Origin: Cylindrodendrum hubeiense
Taxonomy: Eukaryota > Ascomycota > Sordariomycetes > Hypocreales > Nectriaceae
Assembly (NCBI GenBank): GCA_014621425.1
Contig: JAANBB010000219.1
Span: 1 to 64,000, forward strand
Length of the DNA: 64,000 nucleotides
Direction: 5' to 3'
Part shown: in pieces, positions 23,854 to 34,171 of the stretch
Numbering within the stretch: position 1 is the stretch's first letter
Layout: each line of letters opens with the position of its first letter
Notes under the pieces: generated by a model
Seen by the model: the letters and a program-made list of their open reading frames with translations, nothing else
What the model was told of the DNA's origin: nothing
Databases searched by the model: none
Translations under genes and position numbers: made by a program

Positions 23854-26349
23854 ATGGACTCATTTGACTATGCAGAGGGCTTCCAGCCCCACAGGAACCG
23901 GCGGCTTTTCTTATCCATCGTCCTCGAGGCTGCTCGCGAATCTCTATGGGTCATCACCCGGGCGCTGTACGGCTTCTTATGTAGCGGCGCATCCTTCGTC
24001 CTAGTTCTAATCGTACAAATCTTGCCATATTGGTTCGTCATATATATCTTCTATGCATACATGCCGAACCTCGTCAACGAGGTTCATTGGACTGTCGTGG
24101 CGATTCCTGTCTTCATTGCCACCTACATTACTAGGTCCCTCTTCACCTTGGTATTGGGATACATCAATACCTCTGCCGAACGACGATGGGGTCGTGCATA
24201 TGCCCGGAGGATTCCCAAGTGGATGGTCTCGAAGCAAATCCAGGATACAACTCGGGACCTGAAGACTTCCTTCTCCAGCATCGCCACCTTCTTTCGAAAT
24301 CTCGGTTGGCTCCTCCGCCAGCCATCACGATGGCTAGCATCACGGAACCAAACCCCAGAACCTGTTTGTCAGGCTTGCAATAATCTCAATGGAAGAACCT
24401 ACTCCGGGGACGAAGTCAAGATCCGCTATTCCGATCTTCAGAGCAGCCGGGGATCCTGTGCTGTTTGCGCCATGTTGTTCGCCGCAACCCGTCGCTTTTA
24501 TCCACCAACAGATTCTTCGAGTCCATTTTTCTTTCAATGGAGGCGATACCACCTAGGAGATGAGATTGTTTTACGATGGAACAAGGATAAAAAGACCATC
24601 ACCGTTGAATTGGATCGCGTCGTCACCGTCTGGCCTCGTCTAACATTTTATTGTTTAACAAAAGGCCCGGACATCCCGCTCATCTCTTCGCCGAAAGCAA
24701 TTGTCAACGACACAAAGTCTGAGGCGACGATGCATCGAGTGTTTTCATGGATCTTGGCATGTACGACTGAACATGAGCACTGCGGCAAGAATGAGCCTAA
24801 ATCCTTGCCAGATCGAGTTCTCGATCTTGGGGATTCACATGACTCCCCAATAAAACTGATTGAAACGCGCAACCAGCTGGGATACTACGCATGCCTTAGC
24901 CATCGCTGGGGCCCCGTTCAGCCTTTGCGAACTCTCGGTGCGAATAAGTTGGCTTTCATGACCGGTATCCCGATGGCTGCGTTACCGAAAACTTTCCAAG
25001 ACGCCGTTATAGTCTGTCGCCGACTGAACATACGCTACTTTTGGGTAGACTCGCTCTGCATTGTACAGGACTCTGTAGATGAATGGCAGAGACAGTCCGC
25101 TAAAATGGCAACTATTTATGAAAATGCATTTCTCACGATTGCGGCTACAAACGCAAACGGACATGAGGAAGGCCTTCACCACGCCGAGGAAGAGACAAAA
25201 ATCCACATGGCCTGTATTCCCGCGTCTGAAATAGGCCATGGAATTTATGAAGACATCTACGTGCGACTGGATTACGACCCTCAAGGCGGGATTGAGCATT
25301 GGGACATTCCGAATCCTGGTCAAGCGCAAACGAACGAATGGCCACTTCTCACCCGAGCTTGGGTCTTCCAAGAAAGGCTTCTATCCCCGCGCATGCTTCA
25401 CTTTGCGAAAAAGGAACTCGTTTGGGAGTGCCGCACGGGTGTTTTATGCGATTGCGGCAGGCGACCCTCCGACTCATCAAATGATACGCCTGACCTGGAG
25501 TTTCGAAGGCTGGTCAGTAGCCAATCTATCAAGACGAGCGACGTGACCCCCGCGCAACTACGAGATCTCTGGTACGCAATTGTTGAGCGATATTCGCTGC
25601 TGATGGGAAATCTCACTCACGAGGGCGATGTATTTCCAGCCTTGTCCGGTCTTGCGACTCGGATTTCCGGCCTCCTCGAGGATGAGTATGTGGCTGGTCT
25701 ATGGAGAAGTAATATGGTCGAGGGGTTGTTGTGGACATATGACAGTAAAGTTGATGGGCAAAAGTCATACCAGATAAGACGCTCACCACAGATATGGCGT
25801 GCGCCTAGTTGGTCATGGGCCTCGATGACTGATGCAATCGCGTATCAAAACAACTCGAAATTTGACTGGACACGGGCGGACCTGCAGGAAACATATGCCC
25901 ATGTGGTAGACGTTGAATGCACCTCAACAGGGTCACAGAAGACCGGACCTATCTCATCGGCAGCTCTGACTCTCTCTGGATGGGTCTCGCATGCGACAAT
26001 TAAAATTGAACCTAGGACGTGGCAAAGGGGATGGGACCACGAGGATACGACATTGGGGCTGGACTGCGCTCTCAGCTGGAAATATGGTCTACTCGAGTCG
26101 TCTTTGCACCTCGACCATCCAGAGGATGTCGCTGATGGAGAAAAGGCAATATGCCTGAGATTGGCAAGAATTGGAAAACAGGATTGGTATTTGGTATTGA
26201 TAAAGGAATCCCCTACTTCGGATTCCTTCAAAAGAATAGGGCTGCATCAGGGAGGTGACACAACGTGGGCGTGGACGTCGCCCGAAAGTTGGCGCCGTCG
26301 TGCGGAGCAGAGGTACCATGAGGAGAAGCGAGTGCTACGAATTGTATGA
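23854..26349 (+). CDS. HET-domain protein with N-terminal membrane segments
   Basis: A single exon gives 831 aa. The ATG at 23854 has good context (GCCATGG). Two strongly hydrophobic stretches at residues about 40-66 and 79-101 predict a membrane anchor or hairpin before a CxxC-containing linker (VCQACNNLNG; CAVCAMLF). The HET domain (about 345-500) shows the standard blocks: YYACLSHRWG, ALPKTFQDAV, YFWVDSLCIVQDS, ATIYENAFLTIAA and, further on, TRAWVFQERLLSPR. HET domains are found in fungal incompatibility proteins and are related to TIR-like folds. The membrane segments are an uncommon addition and suggest action at a membrane. Neighbour of the NLR, divergently transcribed. Confidence 0.9.
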   Translation: MDSFDYAEGFQPHRNRRLFLSIVLEAARESLWVITRALYGFLCSGASFVLVLIVQILPYWFVIYIFYAYMPNLVNEVHWTVVAIPVFIATYITRSLFTLVLGYINTSAERRWGRAYARRIPKWMVSKQIQDTTRDLKTSFSSIATFFRNLGWLLRQPSRWLASRNQTPEPVCQACNNLNGRTYSGDEVKIRYSDLQSSRGSCAVCAMLFAATRRFYPPTDSSSPFFFQWRRYHLGDEIVLRWNKDKKTITVELDRVVTVWPRLTFYCLTKGPDIPLISSPKAIVNDTKSEATMHRVFSWILACTTEHEHCGKNEPKSLPDRVLDLGDSHDSPIKLIETRNQLGYYACLSHRWGPVQPLRTLGANKLAFMTGIPMAALPKTFQDAVIVCRRLNIRYFWVDSLCIVQDSVDEWQRQSAKMATIYENAFLTIAATNANGHEEGLHHAEEETKIHMACIPASEIGHGIYEDIYVRLDYDPQGGIEHWDIPNPGQAQTNEWPLLTRAWVFQERLLSPRMLHFAKKELVWECRTGVLCDCGRRPSDSSNDTPDLEFRRLVSSQSIKTSDVTPAQLRDLWYAIVERYSLLMGNLTHEGDVFPALSGLATRISGLLEDEYVAGLWRSNMVEGLLWTYDSKVDGQKSYQIRRSPQIWRAPSWSWASMTDAIAYQNNSKFDWTRADLQETYAHVVDVECTSTGSQKTGPISSAALTLSGWVSHATIKIEPRTWQRGWDHEDTTLGLDCALSWKYGLLESSLHLDHPEDVADGEKAICLRLARIGKQDWYLVLIKESPTSDSFKRIGLHQGGDTTWAWTSPESWRRRAEQRYHEEKRVLRIV

Positions 26350-27292
26350 TACCAGGGCAATGCGCTTATGAGAGCAATGTCATTATGCTTTAAATTTTGC
26401 CACCTTTCCGTTATTTACTCGCCTCTCTCTCCGCTCAAGTACATAACCTTGAGACCAAGCGCATGAACGGCGCATATCACGAGGGAAGTCTGTGGACCAA
26501 TGACCAACTCAAACCGACGTACTTCACTACACCACCATTAGTTGCATGCAGGATTGCGATCGTGTATTAAGCAAGGTCCAAAAAATGCGATTGCCGGGAA
26601 AATCGCAGAAAGCACTTACGACTACAACTTTAAAGCAGATTGACACTGCGGGATGACACTGAAGTTAGCACATATAGTTATTTCCCAGCCTATAGCTCAG
26701 AGGCCGATGGAGTCACTCGCTCACTGGTACGAGCTGTGCGGCGCTCAAGGTGAGCGAAATGTAGAAGTCATATTTCTAGACTTTACTTTTGTATCTCTCA
26801 ATTTTCAACTGGCTACTGTGTAGGAAGTTAGGACGAACGAAGGGAAAGGAGGTCACGATTGTTTAAGGCTGCCCATAATACACTAGTCTCATAGTTAGAA
26901 GCCGCAGTTGGTAATATCTACAGGCAGCGCAACCGCCTTGTATTTTGATATTCTGTTTATCTATCAACATATTTTAGGCTCAGACCTATGGCATCCTTTG
27001 GTGTGTTGTCTCATGTGATCAGATGTTTTCCAACGCACCCACCGACTGTTCTAAGCCCGAGATCTGTCTCCAGCGTTACTTAGTTGCACGGGGCCTATAG
27101 TGAACAGTTTGCTTCAAAAGATGCAAGGTGGCTTCCCAACGCTTCTCGTTCTGTCATACTGGTGGTTGTGACCGGTCTCTGTTGGTGTGCTTTTTATTCA
27201 GGTCGTTTTGCCATTCCATCAAAATTCATAAGGAATAGGGACGGCTGTAGCACTGCTAGAAACACCAAGGTGGGGATAATTCTGTACTGTAA
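26350..27292. other. Intergenic, no gene seen
   Basis: 3' flanks of the HET gene and the small secreted protein gene, which converge. Nothing else is recognisable, and no tRNA pattern was found. Confidence 0.5.
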
Positions 27293-27765
27293 TTAACATC
27301 TGGTCAGGCAGTTATAGAAAAGTGATAATGTATTACCAGAGTCAACGTATGCGAGTGGCACATAGCAAGTTTTCCCATCAACTCGGGATTGGTACCACCA
27401 ACTATATAGCCGTTAGCAGATGACGCCAAATATACCAGACCGATGTTGACTTACGGGGTGCCCTCAATTGGCTGGCCGAGTGTCTTGCAATTCAAATTCA
27501 AACTGGCCCCGAACTTCAAATTCCCCACTGCTTTAGATGATTCTTCCCGAGAGGAACGACAGACCACTCCTGGCTTCACCGCAATCGTGCCTTGGTAGGT
27601 TCCCTCTGGGATAACGATGGTCGAAGAAGAAGAGCCTCGCTCGAATAAATCGGAATTGTCAATGTGATGGACATTGCCCGCACTCTCTACTTTTGCTACT
27701 GGAGCAGCGAAGACGAGAGATGCAGGTAAAAGTAGGGAAACGATTGCAGGATACTGGAACTTCAT
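27293..27765 (-). CDS. Small secreted protein, candidate effector
   Basis: Exon 1 (27765-27455) encodes a signal peptide (MKFQYPAIVSLLLPASLVFA, then APVAKVES) and a short mature region with Cys in GVVCRSS and LNLNCKT. It ends at a GTAAGT donor. An intron with branch GCTAAC and acceptor TATATAG leads to exon 2 (27401-27293): WWYQSRVDGKTCYVPLAYVDSG, then either YNCLTRC and stop (139 aa total), or a second intron starting at GTAATA and ending TTACAG that would replace the tail by one ending PIPYEF. No known family is recognised. Size, signal peptide and cysteines suit an extracellular or effector-type protein; function unknown. Confidence 0.65.
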
Positions 27766-28380
27766 GACTAAAATGGAATTGAGATGCGCTTTTTAATAAG
27801 TGGAAGAAAATAAAGACGCTCCTGATTTCTTATGTACTGCATCTACTTCGGAATTGCTCCATATATGTACATTCCGGATTTGTTGCCAAGAGTGGTCTTG
27901 GTCAGTACGTACTGCATAGGCCCGACAGTATCAAAAGGCCTAACCCGTAAGCGCAAAGGGCCCTTCGACGGCTAAGCCACAATTAACGTACTACATGAGT
28001 ACGGCCAGTAGAGAGCGCCTATTCGTTTTCCAATGAGACAGTATCCCGCCCGTTGCAGGTGAAATGGAATGAACTTCAATGGGGACCGGCTATCAAATGG
28101 CCGAATTGAAGCCTTGTCTCTGCCTAAGACATACCAATCGCCCCCGTGCTGTTGACAACAAAAGGTCATTTGTAATAGTGTCTCCCATCGGCGATTGTCC
28201 CCTTAAATTCTGGTACATCTTGCTTGGCATACAAGCTGTTCCGTGCCTCATCGTATCAATCGGCGATCTAACTTGATTCAACCGCGATCCTTACCTGCAC
28301 ATCCTGACGATTATTTGCCTCGCAAATTTTCACTGTCCAAGGAGTCGAATCGGACGGAAGAAACAAAATTTCTAATTAAC
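27766..28380. other. Intergenic, no gene seen
   Basis: Upstream region of the small secreted protein gene and 3' flank of the second HET gene. Only weak short frames. Confidence 0.5.
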
Positions 28381-30711
28381 CTAAATTATTTTGTACGTAC
28401 AATGTCGTGTTGTCTCGTCCATATCCATATACTCTTCTTCTTTCAAAACCTTTCGGTCACCCTTCGTGGCCTTTGCCAGAACCTTCTCGGAGCCTTCCCA
28501 GTCTACGGAAGTTGAGCCAATCCTTTTGTATAGGCCTCTCTCTCGTCCTTCAACTCTCTCTAAAAGGACACCAAATGCGTCATTGCCATCTTGTAGGTCT
28601 TCGTCCATGATGGCGCAAAACATGTCTCGATCGGTCGCCCAGGTATCAACCCTCCCAATCCAAGAATCTAGACAGAACATCATCCCCATACTCTCCCCCA
28701 CTGCTGAGTCGTCAGTCGTGAGAAAGGTAAAATTGCGAGACCAAGCGCCATTCTGGATTACTGATGTCTCTTTTTCCACGCGAATCCGCAATAAAGGGCC
28801 GTGAAGGGCGATGAAGCCTCCCAATACCGGACCAAACGGGCCACCCTCAGTGGTTACGGCAACGTCCACGACTTTCGGCATTCCCTCAACCATCTTGTTT
28901 CGGTCCTTTTCCAGGGCTTTGCCGTCTCTCCATCGAACGAGTCCGTCGACAGATGCCCAAGACCATGAAGGGATGACGTATTTCTCATCCTCTTCACCAG
29001 GTTGGATAACATAACGCTCCGCTCGCTCCGCCACTAGCCACTGGAGGCCAAGGGGTAAATAGCTCTTCCAACAGCCAGCAACATACTCATTTGGGTCTTC
29101 GACCGGCAGCTTGTACACCCTCCCAAAGATCTCCGCCACCGCGCCAAATGCGACCATCTTGTCGCGTCTCTTGGTAAGCGCTCGCTGGTTGTACTGGCTT
29201 GCAAAATTATCCCATATTATTACTCCCGCAGTAGGCGGATAACTCCGTGGCTTCACGTCGTAGAGACTGCGACTGTCTGGCCAAGAGATGGATATGGGGC
29301 CTGTGAAAAAGTCGTACGGCTTCGTTGAGGATTCGCGGTGGATGCCTTCAGATGATATGCTATTCCACCACCACTCGCCCTCAGCACAGTGCAGAACTCG
29401 TGGTGCAAGCGCATACTCCTGGTATGTCCAGCCTCGCTTGTTTAGGGGCGCTGCGGTGATGGCGTGGTAAAATTGGGTGAAGTGTCCGTCGTCGATGCGC
29501 AGTGTCTGTTGCGGTTTCACACCGAATCCGTGTATGAGACCGAGCCATGTCGGACGAACAATTACTGTTCGTGGTCGGGGGTTGACAGGAGAAATCCCGG
29601 TCGTGGTGCTCGTAGAGGCTGAAGCTGCAACGGTGAGATGGCTAAATGTGTACACAGTCGCCATTCTTTGAGCCTCATACAACCAGTCAGAAGGAGAGTC
29701 CTGGATAATGCAGAGAGAATCGATCCAAATATAAGCGTAGCCAAGATCAAGAGCCAATTTAGCTGCATCTTGAAAGGTCCGTGGTAGGTCCCCAAACGTA
29801 ATGCCCGTGGTGGAGAATTCTGAAAGACGACTCGTAACTAGTTTGATTGGCATGGACTTTCCCCAGCTATGGCTGAGCGCAATGTATCGCGTATTCACAT
29901 CCAGGTTCGTGTCCTTGGAGTTGATCAGCCGGACACTCGGGTTGGCGGAGCCAGTTGTGATACGGAGAAGCCTCGTGGGCAGTTGCCTCGGGTGGTGCTT
30001 GGGCAAATGCTTCTGGAAATCGGCGTCATCTTCGAGCCATTTGGATACTCTTTCCAATGTTGTTCCTTTATTCTGCCAATCCAATAGACACTTGTTCTTC
30101 TTGTCTGCGAGATCTTTTGCAAGTTGGAAACGTTAGACATTACCTAATTTGGCTGTTAAGATCGAGTACATACCGTACATATCCAGCTTCACGTCCTTTA
30201 AATTACCCTCTCGCTCCCCAATCGTAGGATTGACGTCCATGTTTCGGGTGGATTGCCAGTGCTCGTGCACATGATACCGAAAGATTAACTTGCTCTGCTC
30301 CCCTTTCTCGGTATACATGAATACATATCCTTTGGCAGTTTCGACTTCTTCAGCGTTCCATCGGTCCTTTCCCACAGGCTTTCGGCCGTCCATATAGTCC
30401 ATGGTGATGTTGCTGACCCCATCGGGCGCATCGAAAAAGAGCTCGACGATTCTGCAGAGAGGGCACCTGGCCGCAGACACCCGCAGCTCAGCGACGGTAT
30501 GGTGCGGATACGACAGGGTGGGGGTAGCAGCCTTTGCATGAACGTACGGCTCCATGCCGTGCTCATAAGCTGTTCCAAAAGCTGGTTCTCGGTTGAATAT
30601 GCCAACTGGCTTGTGGCGATCACTCTTCCATCCGCTTGTCTGCATCGACCACCTGCCGGTGAAGATGCCGGTGCAGGTGGTGCATAGTGCTGTAGGCTCA
30701 ACGGCGGACAT
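28381..30711 (-). CDS. HET-domain incompatibility-type protein
   Basis: Two exons, 30711-30174 and 30113-28381, give 756 aa. The intron has donor GTATGT, branch TCTAAC and acceptor AAAAG. The N-terminal exon carries CTTCTGIF and CPLCRIVELFF, a probable metal-binding CxxC pair common in HET proteins. The HET domain spans the start of exon 2: YIALSHSWG, LPRTFQDAAKLA, YIWIDSLCIIQDSPSDW, MATVYTFSHLTVAAS and NKRGWTYQEYALAPRVLH. The C-terminal part has SWSWASVDG, the usual HET-family ending region. No membrane segment is seen, unlike the HET protein at 23854. It probably takes part in vegetative incompatibility or in a stress-type cell-death response (family inference). Confidence 0.9.
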
Positions 30712-31018
30712 TGCGATGACTCTTGAGTGACGAGAAAATAACGGGAGGACAAGCTCGAAAAGTGCGGTCGCGCCAGTATCTATAATCCAGTCAATGTTGT
30801 TAGGATACGGCGTTAGTATCTGACATGCAGCGAGCGGGATTAATCTACGTCAGCACACTCGCTACCTAACTAGAAAGGTTGCCCGATCTGGTCGAAGATG
30901 ACTTTGCTGGGCATTTAAATCGCAACATTTAATACGAGCCTCTAAAATCACGAAAATACAGCAGGTATGAGATAACTTTGTATATTCACCTTGGCTATGA
31001 TGGTTTGCGACGGGTAAA
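30712..31018. other. Intergenic between HET and MFS genes
   Basis: No coding signal; HET promoter region. Confidence 0.5.
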
Positions 31019-32632
31019 TCACTCCACCTTGATACCAGAGAACACCCCCAACGCCGCCGCGTAGCACGCTGAGCTGACAAAGTACGGCATCCCAAGCGCA
31101 AGGCCCCCAATCCCAATGCCACGCACCCACAGCGCTGCCATGGTTGGCGCGCCCAGAAGCGATCCAACCGTTTTGACAAGCATGACAATGGAGAAAATGT
31201 GGGTGTCTGGGTTTGTCGCATCGTCATGGTCCTTGCCATGTGGCGGCGATACGGCTGGCGATTTAAGCAGCGAGAGAGTGAAGATGGGCAACGCGGATCC
31301 GAGGGCGTACAGGAGGAGTGATGGAATCAGCATCCAGATCTCCGCAGCTACTGCGATCCCTAACGCGCCAAGCACGGAGACGGCGAGGCATACGTTGGCG
31401 TATCGAACATTCGCACTATCCGCAGTTTCGGTCCTAGAGACAGGGCCTCTGATAACACGCCTTGACTGCAGGAATTTAGGAATGACGATGGTGAGGAGGG
31501 TGAAGTTCACAATGGCCTTGCCAGATAGTAAGTATCCAGCCGAGGCAAATGTCCAGTGGTATCTCTTGGAGATATACTGGACGAGCAGCTTGGTGTCAGA
31601 GCTGGCAAGTGATGTGAGGAAGAAACTGATGAGAAGCAATGAGAAGTTCCAGGGGTGGCTGGTGATGATGGTGTGAAGGATACGAAACCGCTGGACTGTA
31701 GAGCGAATTAGGGATGGCTGGGAATCCTGTGCCTTGATTAGTGGCGACGACAGCAAAGGTTCCCTTTGCTCTTCGTCAGGTGCATGCTCGTTATCCAGGG
31801 ATTGTGGAGACTGCGGGAGCATGAGGATGGCGGGAACAGCAAGCAAGAGCAGCATTATACCAAGCCAGAACGGCAGCCAGAGCAAGGCAGTCATCGTGGC
31901 AGAAGCCAAGGCTGGACCGAGCAAGGCAACGACGTATGAGATGGAACTCATGTAGCCGAAGTAGATGGCTCGTAGGACGTGGTCGTCAGTGAGATCTGAG
32001 GCGAGCGCATACGTGATGGAGTTGAAGACACAATCTCCACCTAGAACCGAGAGGGTCGGACCGACAATGATGGCCTTGGTCGGTAGCAGCTGGTCAAAAT
32101 AGCCAACTACGATAGCCCATGACAGCATAAACACTCGCGAGATGAGGTTGAGACGGAGGACCATGCGACGGCCCCATTTCTCTGCCAGGAAGCTGAGAGG
32201 GATGGTCATAACAAAGTCTAGAACACATCAGAGGGGTTCACATTGCTGAGCACAGGATCCAGACTCACCTCCTCCAATCCAAATAGTGTCCATCACACCT
32301 TGTATCCAGCCTAGGCTCGTCTGCACCGCGTCGATCTTGCATAGATCCTCGTCGACACTGCCATTGGGTCCGATGACCCTTGGGTCAGTGCTAGCGTAGT
32401 ACTCCCGGCATAATCGCCGCTCAATAACCCTGTTGAGAGGGAGCTGGTAGAGGCTCATAGACAGATTGACGAGAAGCAATAGGCCAAGAACAGGAGCGAT
32501 AGCGCTCCTCCGCCTTGGGCGTGGGCTGTGGTGTCGCGGGCTGAGCGCACCATCCGATTCTACCCCGTCGCCCTCAGCGCCCGGAGCGTGCTCAGTCTCA
32601 CTCATGTCGCGGTCGCCAGCGATCTGTTCCAT
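31019..32632 (-). CDS. Major facilitator superfamily transporter
   Basis: Two exons, 32632-32269 and 32217-31019, give 520 aa. The intron is G|GTGAGT...TTCTAG|AC. The N-terminal about 50 residues are charged and cytosolic (SPRPRRRSAIAP). The first helix is VLGLLLLVNLSMSLYQLP, and about 11-12 hydrophobic helices follow with the MFS loop signature in LAEKWGRRMVLRLN between helices 2 and 3. A large central loop (LDNEHAPDEEQREPLL) separates the two halves. An acidic/cysteine loop after helix 1 (RRLCREYY..DEDLCKID) resembles fungal transporters of the proton-coupled folate/heme-carrier-like group. The substrate is unknown and no biosynthetic cluster surrounds it. Confidence 0.88.
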
Positions 32633-33344
32633 CGGCCTAGGAACTGGTGCGCTTTGAGACAACACTCTGGGTTTTGCAGGGCTGAAGCGAGGAGCGGATG
32701 GGAGGCGGGCGGGCCGTTTTGCGCGTGTTGTGAGGGTAAAACGGCATTAGGGTAGCGCGATAAAGACGTGGCTCGTGATAACAGTGTCTCGCAGCGCTAA
32801 TGGATCCGACGTCTCACATGACGGAAATTGTCAACTCCAGGCTCAATCAAAATTTGAGCCTATGAAACAAGGCAGCTTGTAAGTGCCGAACTGGAAAGAG
32901 AGGTGTGTCTTTTTTAATAAAAGTATTGGCCATGTTGGAGCTATTTGGCTCTGCTCATTTGAGCTCCGCGTGTGAAATGACCCCCTCACAGGTCAAGCCA
33001 TCAATCCGTCATATGGCTGTTTCCCCACCTGCATCAATATGTTGCCAACAAGAATTAAACCCATGAGAGCCGTCTCATTCGCACACCCACCTACTGCTAT
33101 TCGCACGCATCAGATACATGAGATTTGTAAAAGCTCGGCCCGAAAAAAAAAAAAATCGCGCCAACTTGCAGCCTCGTGCTAACCCTGATTTAGTGTATGC
33201 GAGCAAATCTTCTAATTATATCGTATTGTGAGTAAATAAGGTCTACTGGATATATATATTATTCTTGGACTCCAAGACTGATGAAGGTTTCATACACCAC
33301 AATTTACAAGAATGTGGATTGCACCTTGTCCGCAGCTCACTTTG
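32633..33344. other. Intergenic, no gene seen
   Basis: MFS promoter region and 3' flank of the small orphan. A run of 13 A lies near 33145. Confidence 0.5.
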
Positions 33345-33611
33345 TCAATGTCGATCAGTGAACTTACGGCCTCTCGGCGCGGCGTTAGAATGAGGGGCAG
33401 GAGTGAGTAGCGACTTGATTACGAACTCGAGCAACCCGATTTCTGCTATAATTTTCCCAAGATCTTGGCCCGAGTGGTTCTTCATCTCTCTCTTCAGAAC
33501 ATCTAGCTTCTGCTGAGCCGTACCAACTTGCACTCCATTCCTCCTCCAGATCTCCACCACTAGGTCATTATTGCGGGTTTTAGGCATGGTCGTATTGGGT
33601 CGTGTAGCCAT
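33345..33611 (-). CDS. Small hypothetical protein
   Basis: An 88-aa frame from the ATG at 33611: basic N-terminus, then an amphipathic helical stretch (QQKLDVLKREMKNHSGQDLG, IIAEIGLLEFVIKSLL). Near the end there is a good donor (GGCC|GTAAGT at about 33365), so the true protein may continue in a further exon that I could not place. No family recognised. Codon use looks plausible but the gene remains weakly supported. Confidence 0.4.
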   Translation of the reverse strand: MATRPNTTMPKTRNNDLVVEIWRRNGVQVGTAQQKLDVLKREMKNHSGQDLGKIIAEIGLLEFVIKSLLTPAPHSNAAPRGRKFTDRH

Positions 33612-34171
33612 GAAGAATATGATACTTGTTGAAAAATTAGCTAATATGTGAGCTGCTTAGTTCACTTCGCTGAGGAGAAAGTGAAGAGTCGATGCGTATT
33701 TATAGTACCATCCCAGCCGTCTATCACTGTATGCTGGGGCCCAGTACTTCTCTCGAGTCGGAGATGGACCGTATTGCGAGAAATCGACGTGTGAATGACT
33801 GCAGTCTATTTTACAGGAATACGAATATCTCTCACTGATTGTGTAACCACAGGGAGCATTGACTCAAACCCATTTATTGTGTCTGGCCGAGTCCTCTTCA
33901 TCAATATTCACAAGCAGATGTGGCGTAAAACTACGCTGTAACTATTATGCTTTTCACTCATTTGTCGTGATGCATTTCGGTTCAGAAATTCATTGAATTA
34001 ATATACTAAAGCGGCATTATACACCTAGGGAAGTATTTACTAGTAATACATCTTTAGATCCTACAAACCCAAACCTAGGAATGCGACTGCTGCAATAATC
34101 TCGATGGACTTGACATTTACTAACTAACTTTCTGTAGTGCGACTATGAACTCAGAAAATAGAGAGTATTAT
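33612..34171. other. Intergenic, no gene seen
   Basis: AT-rich; 3' flank of the SGNH gene and upstream region of the small orphan. Confidence 0.5.
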
